Of a DNA stretch of 64,000 nucleotides, positions 34,001-46,000 are shown in pieces; the first letter of the stretch is position 1, and each line of letters begins with the position of its first letter. Under the pieces are notes generated by a model. The model ran no database searches. It saw only the letters and a list, made by a program, of their open reading frames with translations, and was not told the origin of the DNA. Origin of the DNA: Paracentrotus lividus (lineage: Eukaryota > Echinodermata > Echinoidea > Camarodonta > Echinidae); the NCBI GenBank assembly GCA_940671915.1, contig CALNVZ010003426.1:22715041-22779040 (forward strand), in the 5' to 3' direction. Position numbers and translations under genes: made by a program.

Positions 34001-37000
34001 TACGCGCCTTATTTCCGCACCCTTAGAACACCATGGGCTCTCAGACCATGGTTTTTCTATTTACCTGATGTTTTATCGAAATTAACAAACCAAACAATCT
34101 GTGGTGTCGCGACCACGAGAGTCTTGCCTGATCTTCGCTACAATCAATAAAACACGCAACGTAATGACTCTTGGCCTTATCAAGTTGAAACCTTTGACCC
34201 CTATCATACCTTGATTCGCATCATCCAGCATCAAACCACCACCATGTTGGCTATTACCAAGAATCATCTGTACAAAGTCAGTCAACACGAATTGACGGAG
34301 AAATAAAGAAATGGAGAGCAAGTTAAACAAAAACTTTAAACATCTTATGTCTAGCATGCATGGCCTCTTATCATTGAACTTTTGCCCCTAGAATGACCCT
34401 TAGAACCCATCCATCCTTATCAACACACAATTGTATTACCTACAAGTCGATCAGTCATATTACTCGTCTTAACCAAACAAGATGATGCAAAGAAATGTAA
34501 ATATATCGAGAGCAGATCGTAACACTAATAACAACCTCAAAACTTTGACATTTTCTAACAGACCCAGACAAGAACAAACCAGACTAACAAGGAAAAAAGT
34601 GCTATACTAGGTCTCTGCCGAACTCGCGTACAGCGCCACGCGAAACAAAAATACAACATGAAAATAAGAATCAGTCGAATCAGAGACTCGTCTCCTTTAG
34701 AATGTTCATTTTTTTCCTATGAAAACAAAAGGGAAATACGAGGCTAGTTTACATATTTTCTGATGCATAGGCGCAGTAGGCGCAAAAAGAGCCGAAAAGG
34801 GAAGGAAAAAAAAAGACACAGAAGAAAAAAAAAAAGAAGAAAAAGAGAGAGAAGAAAAAAGAAAGGAAAAAAGAGAAATATAATAGAGGAAGAGAAATGG
34901 GAATATCATTAAATAAGATCCAAGTAGAACAAATAATTCGATTAACCTGCGACATCCGCGGCCGAGACTCACAATGGGCGGGCCCGCTTGATTCCAACAT
35001 CAATGCCTGTGATGGGGTAGGTAATTGTCCGAGGTTATTGTCCGGGGCAATGCAGCGGGTAATTGTCCGGGCCGACGGGTTAATGTCCGGGGCGGTAATT
35101 CCGGGGGTAATCCGGGGTAATGTCCTCCGGGGCCGGGACCTCGAGGTAATTGTCCTCGACGGTCAAGATTTGTCCGGGGGGTAATTGTCGCGTCGCGGGG
35201 TAATTGTCCGGGCTGGTAATTGTCCGGGAGCGGTAATTGTCCAGGGCGGTAATTGTCCTAGAACAAAAACCACTATTCGTAAACAAAAAAATATATAATA
35301 TATACAAGGAGAGGATACAATTTCATATAACGATGAAGGATCATTATCCACAATATAAATTCAGGGTTGTCAGTTGTAAGTTTCATTACATTAGAAAACT
35401 CCTTTGTATCCTTTCTCCCTGTTATCACCACTGTTAGAAACTGGTTGCTATTAACGACGGAGGAATGCTTTCATACGCTTTTTTTTTTCTGAAATCTTGT
35501 GCACTGAGATCCGTATATTTGAGTTAATGATAAATCAATAGAAACGATAGACAGTTTATGAACGTTATCTGTTTTTTTTTTTAGAAAGAGAAAGAAAAAG
35601 GGAAAAATATAATTTGTAATCCACTAATAGTTTTGGACATAGATAAGACCTTCACACACACAAATCTGAAGCGACTTCTAACTCAACACTATCTTTTTTA
35701 AACCTCGAAATTTGGATTATTTTGAATTTCAGTGCAACCGAAACTCAAATTGGTGCCTTCGTTAGGGTTTGTCTAGAAGAGTTAAGGAAAAAGGTATAAA
35801 TTGTGTGGTGCTGAAGTTGTTTATGTCACAAAAAGTCTCCATCCGAAATGCAAACACCGGTGCAAACACTGTTGCATATATTTTCAATCCCATAAGGATT
35901 ATGTCTTCGTTCCACCATTTTTCAATGCTGATAAAAACCAACCAGCCTATCGTTCAGCCATAATAATTAAAGTAAAGAATTAAATGGATCGTCGTTGTAA
36001 AACAAAGTCAAATGTGTTAATTAAAAAACCTTCATACGTTCTGACGTGGCAATTTCCTATACATGTAGAGCTGCCTACCTGTGTTTAGTTAACCACGAAG
36101 AAATTTTATTCATAAAAACGTACTTGTCTTACTTGTCACATAATTTCCCTCGAAAAGTTATGGTTGATCATGAGGACCTATAACTTTGTATGGTGTAACT
36201 CAATTTGTCCTCAAATTTGAGTCTGTAGTAATATGTTGGCGGGTGTTTCAGTTATTTTATCATAATGTCAAAGAAACAATCCAATGAAGTGCATTTCAAT
36301 ATAATGGTTTTTCTCAAGGAATAATACTAAACATGTTATTTCCAAACATCAATAATGATTTGTGGTCGGTTAAGCTGGGACATCAACTAATTACTGGGGA
36401 TCTTACAAATATGAGGCGCCGTTTGTAACATCATTATATAGGCAAATTATTTGTTATATAAGCATTATATATTAAATAATAACAATTATTTATAAATAAT
36501 TACAATTCGATTTTCATTATTTATAAATAATGGAATTACACATTTCATTGTTTATAAATAATGAAAACGGTATGAAAATTATTTATATATAATTGTTATT
36601 ATTTACTAAATAATGACAAGTCAAATCTTATTATTTATATATAATGAATTACGTACTTCATTATATATGAAGTTGGCTCAGTGGGTAGAGCGTCCGCCTC
36701 ATAATCGGGAGGTCATGGGTTTCGAGCCCCGGCCGCGTCATACCAAAAGACGTTAAAAAATGGTAGTTGCTGCTTCCCTGTTTGGCGTTCAACAAGAGGG
36801 GGATAGAGCAATGTCCTTCTGGCGCTGCTCAGCGGCTGCCGGGCCCACGAGAAAAGGGGCAAAATAAATATCCGTTTCGGACAATAAAATTTGGAGAATT
36901 TTCATTTTTTTTTCATATAAATAATCGTAATTCACTTTTTATTATTTATAAATAATAGGATTTGAGTTTTCATTATTTAATAAATAAGAACAATTATATA

Positions 37001-40000
37001 TAAATAATTTTTATGCCGTTTTCATTATTTATAAATAATGAAAAATGTACCCTATTATTTATAAATAATGGAATTATGTACTTCCTTATTTATAAATAAT
37101 TGATTCCACTCTCCATTATTTATAAATAATGTTCGGACTTTTTCATTATTTAATAAATAATGATTTCGAGCCGTTTCCATTATTTATAAATAATGAAGTT
37201 ATATGCAAATTTCGGACCGCCGAACATGAATATTCATAAGTTGAGTCCACTATATGCATATGCTATTCTTTGTTTCAGGTGTTTTTTTGTTTGTTTGTTT
37301 ATTTTTTCATCGCTCATATGCATACTGGCTTAAAATCACACCTTGACCAGCAATTCCCTAATTATTATTGAGAAGTTTCCTCAGCAACCAAGAGGGCGAC
37401 GGGGAAAGACAGTCATTTTTCAGTGCAGTTTGATGTTGGTTTACAGCCGTAAATTATTGTAGGTTAGACCTATACCTTCTCACGTGGACCATATTCGTTG
37501 TGGCTGTGTCTGTCTGTGGAACCCCTAGCGTCAGTACGTGGCACGGCCGCTGGACGAGTTTCCGACGGAACACTGGCCCCATGTAGGGACCCTAGAGAGC
37601 TAGCTGGGCGCGCGAGCGCGAGCCAACCATGCAGACAAGACATTTAGACACTGATCATGAAAGACAGGGTCTCAAAATTCATTTTTAAGTCTTAATTCAT
37701 GTATTCATTAATCTAGATCTATTGCATTTCAAAAACACAATAATCACTCTTTTCAAAATCTTTTCTGAGCCTACCATAACTTGTATAATAAGCCCAAAAA
37801 TTCATGAAATTCTTCCACTATTATGTCTTATCGCGATGTTCTAATAGTGGCCATCTTTACTCATGAATATTCATATGGATTGGAGCTTATTATTGAGCTA
37901 CCTGCGTCATATTTATTCCTTAGTAGTTTAATTCACAATATACAGATAATGTGAATATATGAAAGAAAAAAAACAGTGAATATTTTCGAATTAATCGTTC
38001 TGCGCATTAAGTTGATACTAAGAAAATGTAGTAAGTCATATTATGTAAATGGTATTTTGGTCTGAGAGTGAAATTGCTGTTACGGTGGGTTTGTATACTA
38101 ATGGTCTTAAACACCTTGGTTAACTACTAGTTGGTTAACTTCCTGTTGGTCTACAGTTATTATTATTCGGTTGACCTTTTAGTTTACTAACCATTTGGTC
38201 CATTGACCACTAGGTCTCTAGGCATTTGGTCCACAACCAATTGGTGTATCTAGGCATTTGGTCCACAACCAATTGGTCTACTAGGCATTATTTGGTCCAC
38301 AACCATTGGTCTAGGCGTTTGGTCCACAACCAGTTGGTCTACTAGGCCGTTTGGTGCACAACAATGGTAGCATGTACTAGGCATCCTTGGTCTCTTAGCA
38401 ATTGGTCCTTTCTAGTAAGTGGCAAACACATGTCCAACTATTGGTCTTTTAAATTGGTCTTGAATCAAAAGAATTTTGCCGAGCTTCGCGCTTAATTTTC
38501 TTTAATGAGATAGTATCTCTTCAGAAGCATAGCACAGAAAGCGCTTTAAATGCACTTTTTCAGGTTAATCGATAAAAACAAAAATAAACATTAAGCCCGC
38601 CTCACTGCAATGCGATTTTTTGAACAAATAGCAGTTTGCATGTAGGGGAAGGTGGGGCATAAACGGACCTAGGGGCAAACGGAACTTTCTCATAGCTTGA
38701 CATCAAAAGTATTTCTTTCTATAAAATGTATTGCAGTAAATGAGGCATTGCTGCACCAATTTACCCACCTGAAGTTTCATTCGAAAAAAATCAATACCTA
38801 AGAGGGGGGTGCCATTCAAAATTTTACCCCTCTTGATGTGTATTTCTGCTTGGGGCAAAATGGAACAATGGTGTGGGCAAAAAGGGACCTAATTTGGCTG
38901 ACCCTGGGGAGAATTTGGTGTGCTCGCATCCTTCTGGAGACTTCAAAAGTTTTATTTTGGCCAAACTTGAACAAATTTTGACAAATCAGTCCCCAGGAGT
39001 TGATTATTTCTTACGGGGCAAAACGGTACCCATAATAGGGTACATTTTGCCCCAACAAAATATGCACGGAGGTCAATTTTGCCCACTAGTGGGGCAAAAC
39101 GGACCTTTTTCCGATATTTTTTTCAGCTTCATTTTGCGGGAAGTATGAAAGAGATGAGAATTATTGATCGATTGTTTTACAAAACTTAATAAGAACTCGT
39201 CAAGGAAATATCATTTTTATAGTCTTGCTCCTATCTGTGACGTCACAGAGCACTTGAAGTTACGTGGTCTGTTAATGCCCCACCTTCTCCATGCAAAATT
39301 ATCTTATGAGAGATAAAGCTGTCAAACAAAGTTGCTCGTATTGTGGGGGGGGGGGGGGGGGGGGGCTCGGGCCCAGGCCCCCGGGTAGAGCGCCGAAGGG
39401 GCGCCAAAGTGCAGCAAAAGAAAAAAAAGCAAGAAGAAAGACATTTTTATATCGGCGATTGACCCCCCCTCCCGTTTAATCCCTCGGCCATCGTGATAGA
39501 ACAATTTGGGTGTAGGCCTAACTTTTTGCCTTTTTTTGGAAAAAAAAATTGGGGACGCCAACATCACGTAGCCCCCACCCGGGTGCACAAATCCTGGATA
39601 AGCGCCTGTCGATTTTCCCCGGTATATGAGCCTTTAATTAGGAGTAAAAGTCAAATTACCTTAAATACAATTACAAAGTAGAATAGTACATAAAAAGAAT
39701 AATCGAAGAACAAGATGATAGTATACAGATTTGATTTTAGGTAAGGAATGCAAATTGAAAAATAAGTAGGCCTAGGATGATAAGTTTAACTATATACTAT
39801 TCAAAATCACAGGCGTTTAATAAATTGTGAAAGAAATACAATAATTTTTACTTCTTAAATATGCACACAGTAGGCTATGACTATAACTTGTTCGTGAAAT
39901 AAGGTTAAAAAATAAAACATTCTTTAAAATTTACCTGTTAGCCCCCCCATTTCGCTGATCGAGGGAACTTGGATAAATATTTTGTCCGCCCTCCCTATCG

Positions 40001-43000
40001 AAGATTTGATAAGAACCACATGGTTAGTGGACAATTGGTTGAAGACCAAATTGCTAGTGGATCAATTGGTTGTAGACCAAATGGTTAGTGGACCAATGGA
40101 TGTTGACCAAATGGTTAGTGGACGATTAGGGTTTAGACTGAATGGAGGTAGACGTTTGGGCTAGTGGACCAATAGGTTATTGTAGACAATAGGTGTTTTA
40201 CCGTTCGGGTTTGTGCGATGAAGAAAACATGTGTCTGAAACATAGAATAGCATAGCGACACAACTTATGAATAATTCATGTTCGGCGGTCCGAAATTTGC
40301 ATATAACTTCATTATTTATAATAATGGAAAGTGGAATTAATTATTTATAAATAAGGAAGTCCTAATTCCATTATTTATAAATATAGGGTAAATTTTTCAT
40401 TTATATATAATAATTAAGTACAAGTTCATTATTTATAAATAATGAAAACCGTATACAAATTATTTTAAATAAGTTTTTTATTTATTAAATAATGACAACT
40501 ACAAATCCTATTATTATAAATAATAAAATGTGAATTGCGATTATTATAAATAATGAAGTACGTAATATAATAATAGAGATTTGAGTTGTTATTATTTAAT
40601 AAATAGAACAATTATATATAAATAATTTTATACGTTTTCATTATTTATAAACCAATGAAATGTGTAATTCCATTATTTATAATTTATAAATAATGAAAAT
40701 CGAATTGTTATTATTTATTATATAATGATTATATAATAACAAATAATTTGCCTATATAATGATGTTAAGCTGGCTTATTACAAGGGTATCTAAAAAGGTT
40801 TCGTGAATGACAATTTAGTTACCTGATACATAGGCCTACACTGTGAAACGCCGTTTTAAATACTTTAAACAATTAAAAAGGTTGTTTAAGCAGGTCAATC
40901 TAAGAACGTTGTTACAATTTTAAACACCCACCGTTGAAAATCGGCATTCAAATCAAATTTCTAACTTTGGTTGTTTTTTAAACAACGCTGTTAGAGTTAC
41001 CGGCTTAAACAACACTTTTAGTTGTTTTTTTTTACAATATTATTCTTTTAATGACAAGGTTTTTACACCACTATAGATGTGAAAGTACTGGTGATTACTG
41101 AGGGGGGGGGGGGGTATATGAAATGTTCACCGAGAAACCCTCATTATTTGAACATGATAGTCTGTTTGAACAAAGGGCATTGGCCTATATTGATTACCTG
41201 TATTATGAAATGGATTTAATATGTCAAATATCTGTCAACTGAAGTGGCTACCCTGGATAAATAAAACGATATTATTATTATTGTTATTATTAATAATATA
41301 GCTGTAAATCAAAATCGTCATTTACAAAATTCTTGAAACGGGAAAAAGAAACATGTTACCTAGGCGATCTACATTTAATTGTATGCATGTAATATGGTCA
41401 ATTTATAGTTCGCTGTCTTGTACATGTATGCTGACATGCACATATTGTTAAAAATTATTCACACCAGACTGATACTTGATTAATAGATTCACTGGATGGG
41501 GAAGTGTTGAACCGAATAACTACCGAGGTAATGAACATTGTATTGAACGTCGCCACACCGACTGGAATGACCTTGTCTGCAGCGCTTCAGATAGATTTAT
41601 CTGCGAGAGGTCAGAAGGTATGTGACTTAATATTATTATTTATTTTAATAAAGTCTCTTAAATCGTTTTTCAAAAAAAAATCCTCTTGTTTACATGCTTT
41701 GTTATTTGTACTTAGCCATGGAACGAGTATTTTGCTGTTGGTGCTGTTTTTTTAAATTTTTATTTATAGTCATTCCTAATATGAACATTTACGCCATCTC
41801 TGTTATGGTTTTTAAAGAAAATCAACAAATTCAGTAACGTTCTTTTTTTCTCAGACAAAGCCATGTGTATTCAATGAGTTTTATTCTTCATATTGGCAGA
41901 ACATGCTATTTTCCGGGTTTTTAAAAGTTAATAATTTATCAACTCGTGAATTATTCATGAACTTTCTCGTCCGCTCTGAAACGTGTACAAAGTCAATTGG
42001 AATAATATGACTGTTAATTTTCAAATAATCACAGGAAAAAAACCCATCATGGTTTGTAAAATTTCGCTCAATTGAAGATGGATAATAAAGCAAACTCCAC
42101 TGAAAATAATAAATATTCACTACCCATGAGGGTTTTATTTCATAAATTTTAAAATAAAAATGCATTTAGGATCAAGGCTGTATTTTTCCTGTGGTATCGA
42201 GATCGAATGTCAAGGTTACAACCAAATGCGACTCGAAGAAAAATGAAAGAAGGTGAAAAGACAAACAAAAACATAATAAATAATAGAACAGAAGATAGAA
42301 GAAGGTGAAAACATAGAACTACATAAAAAATGATAGAAGAAAAGATAAAAGATAGTTGAAACAAAGAAAAGTATAAGAAAATAAGGTACATGCAGGTATA
42401 ATGGGCCATCTAAGCTCATTCCATAATTTGCATAAAATCACAAAATGACAGACAGCCTAATCTTTGTTTATATGAATCAATAACTACTGGTCTATATTTT
42501 AATGTGAAGAAAAACAATTATCACAAAAACCCCCACCCCCCCCCCCCCCCCCCCCCCCCCCCTGTCTGCAATATTCACATGTTGACGTCATTACCAAAGT
42601 GCCCATATTACCTGCATGTGCAGGTAATATAGGCATATGTATTTAATGTATTCTTTCAAACTACAATGACTTTACTATGTCTGGAATTTGCTTAAAGTGT
42701 TGAAAATCATTAACTTTAAGATATCATTTAAAATTATAAGACCCTTCAGTAAATACTTTGACTAAATATTTAATTTCAATTTGTGCTTGTTTGAAGAAAT
42801 GTTATATTATTTTCATTATACAAATCAATATACAATAAGTTATTTATATTAATAATATACTGTAAATATTTAAAAAAATCTTAGCGAAGAGATTGATGCC
42901 TCACCCAAATACCAAGCACCAGAATCATTTTCGCCATTTTGGAATGCCCATATTACCTGCACTAATAGTTGCTATGTCAGGCAAGCATTCATTGTCACAT

Positions 43001-46000
43001 TCATTACAACAAATCGACCTGTACACGCTAGATCAAAATGAAACTACACTGTCCTTCATAAAAGTGGAATATTTTTTTGCCGCTATAGCGACATGATTAT
43101 TCTCTGACTTTGATTTCTTGAATATGTTTGTCCCTGCTTTTACTTTTTGGGACTCTGGCTATATCTTGGACATACTCCCAACTCTTTACGTGGACCTTTT
43201 TCCAAAAAAGTTTTGTCAACCCCCGTGATGCCCATTTTTTGTCATTTTTTCTCATTTTGGGGCCCCTTTTTGTTTTTCCGGCCGATCAAGCCCCCTTCAG
43301 TCCTGCTCCCAGGAAACGCGACCGAGGTGAACTATTTCATATTGTTCTTTAAGTTAAATTTATATTTCTGGGGACAGGCTAAGGTCTCTTGTCTAGGGGA
43401 GGGGATGAAGTAAAAAACGATTTCCATCTTTATGTTGAAAACAAAAGAAATGAAAAAGTACCTTTAACCCTTAAAGATCATCATTTTCCTCTTTAGCCTT
43501 GATGACAAGGCTGTAAATAGTCATTATTGATAATATTTTATTTTGATTTATGTTTGGTTGAGATTTTGCAATACAATTTTGGGAAGATAAAAATTTCAAT
43601 GGTGTAAAAATGAATAAAAATGAATGTTGAACCCCAATCAAAATAAATTTTGACCCCTCCCCTACACAAAAGAGTCGAGCTTGTAACCATAAATCTAGAT
43701 TTAATTTTAAAAAACAATAACAAATCTCCACCTCAGATGGGTTTCCTTGGGGTAGGACTGAGGGTGCCTTGGTGGGTCGCGTGAACAAAAAAAGGCCCCC
43801 AAAATAAGAAAAATTGACGAAAATGGCCATCTTCTTGGGGTTACAAACTTTTGTGAAGAAAAATACCCGGGAACGGTTGAGGGAACGTCCCAGATATACC
43901 CAGGATCCCAGAAAGTGAAAGCGGTGACAAACACATTCAAGAAATTGATAACGGAGCAACATAATGTCGCTTGAGCCAGAAAAAAATATTCCACCTTTAT
44001 GACGAACAGTGTATAAGCTTACTAAATATATACAAACAATTGAGGTTACCCCGTCAAACACTTTTTTCACCATCACATTCTGTGCATGTCAAATTTTACA
44101 TCAGGGTAAAACAAAAAATGCCGTAATTTTTACTCCTCTTGTAGGTTTTCAGCAATTTTCTCATAGAAATTTCGGCATCAGATGCTCTTACGACGATATA
44201 TTTTCGTAAACAGTTCCCATAAACAACGGATGGCGCTCACACCGGTCACCGGTCACGACATGATATGTAGCCTATATTACCTGATAGCCCATATTACCTG
44301 CATGTACCCTATATTAGAGAAAATATAAAATAAAGTAAAACAAAGAAATACATAAGAAATGAATGAAAATGAGAGAAGGTGGGAAAAGATACATAAGAAA
44401 TAGTAAAAGAAGATTGAAGTTGAAAACAAAGAAATACATAAGAAATGATAAAAGATGACGAAAGTTGAAACAAAAAATAAATAAGAAATGACGGTAACGA
44501 AGATAAAAGATGTTGAAATAAAAAATTGTCTTGTATCATTTACAATATTTGGCAGTGCTAACTCAAGCATGAATTATTTTCGAACTTTTTGGTGTCATAA
44601 TGATATTGATGATCTAAGCTTTATACACTGTTAAAACGCTGTGTAAGAAAGTGTTGTTTAAAAAAGTTGTATAATATATTTTAAACAACTTAAATGAGCC
44701 TTAACGAGTTTTTAAAAAAAGAGTTTTTTAAGGTGACGGGTTGTTTAAAATAAATATTGCTTAAAAAATTAAACATTGTTGTTTAAAACCGGAATATGGG
44801 TTAATAGAAGATGTTGATAATTATTTTAAAATTGCATCTTACCAACCAGTGGGACAAGTCACCTTATTTGTTTTTTATTTAGAATTTTTTTTTTTTATAG
44901 TTAAAAACTTATTCTGGTTAAATTCTTTTTAAAATTATTTCATCCCAGAGAAACGCATTCCATTTGGAATCAATTTTATAATAGTATATTAATTAATATT
45001 GGGGAAAATATAACAGCAAGAAATTATACAGATATGAAGGCATAAAGAGCTGAAAAATATATATTTTTTTTATTAGAAACGATTGCGATTACGATTAAGA
45101 ACGATTATAAAAACAGTATGAAAATAAAAAAAAAATGACATTTCTTCTAAAATTGCAGAAAAAATGTCCATGCATTTTGGGGTTATAAAATCTATTTTGA
45201 GAAGCGAAAATAGTGAGAAAAAAAGTTTTTCGAAAAAAGAGAAACGATTACGATTGACAATTACTGTCATCTAAGCGCATTTTCCATGTATAATAAAGCT
45301 ATAAAAGCCTATATTTTAATCAAAATATATTAATATTAATGGAGTATAGTATTTGTAATTGCGAAAACTTTATTGTCTAAAGCTTGAAATTTACTGTTAA
45401 CATTTTAAACAACTTTCTTTAAACAGGTATGTTGTTTAAACTTATTTTTAAACAACATTTGTGTAAGATTCTTCAACAACAGTTAGTTAAACTTTAAACA
45501 AGAATTGGATGGTTCCTATAGTAAACAGATAAAAGCAGACATAACTTTGAGAGCCTCGTATTAAAATTGTATAACTTGTGTGCAATTCTTTATTTATATC
45601 ATAACAAAGACTAACTCATATTCCATCCATTGATATCAAACTTATATCTGTTCTGTCATGAATGACTGAAAACTTGAGTTTCTAAAAACTTCTATCAAAT
45701 ATTGCCTGTACCAAGTTTTAGCAGAAGCAACCCTGGCTATATGATCATTCATTCATTATTTGAGGTCAGCCTTCTTTAGTCCATTCATAAGGGACAAAAG
45801 ATCCCTTTCGGTATTGAAATGTAAGGGTTGCTTTTGCCCAAACTTGGTACATTTAAATTTTTACGCTTTTTCCTTAAAGTCCAAGTGCTCGGTCATCCAT
45901 CACAAAACACGTAAAAGTTTGGTATCGTTGAATAGAATACGAGCAACTCTTTATTATGACATAAACTGCAAGGTAATACAACCTTTAAAAAATAATGTAA

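Larger units (their letters stand above)
36425..40767. mobile_element. 4.3-kb foldback element with ATTATTTATAAATAATG and TTGGTCYAC arms
   Basis: The outer ends (AACATCATTATATAGGCAAA against TTTGCCTATATAATGATGTT) are inverted. Outer arms (36425-37240, 40263-40767) consist of ATTATTTATAAATAATG units and share GCAAATTTCGGACCGCCGAA. Inner arms are arrays of TTGGTCCACAACCAATTGG (38090-38460) and the inverse (40015-40200). A SINE (36664-36870) sits in the left arm only and a MITE (38640-39292) in the centre. No transposase found. Confidence 0.8.

Noticed and set aside
34082-34357. A 91-residue minus frame as a host or element gene
   Set aside because: No recognisable domain, no matching exon neighbours; lies in the centre of a foldback element.
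36664-36750. Possible tRNA gene
   Set aside because: A and B boxes are present, but the body continues as a SINE shared with 18555-18720 and no proper acceptor stem or terminator is seen.
43471-44076. A 201-residue minus-strand frame
   Set aside because: Lies in the TA-flanked foldback element; the related copy at 16065-16425 does not keep the frame, so it is not a conserved protein.
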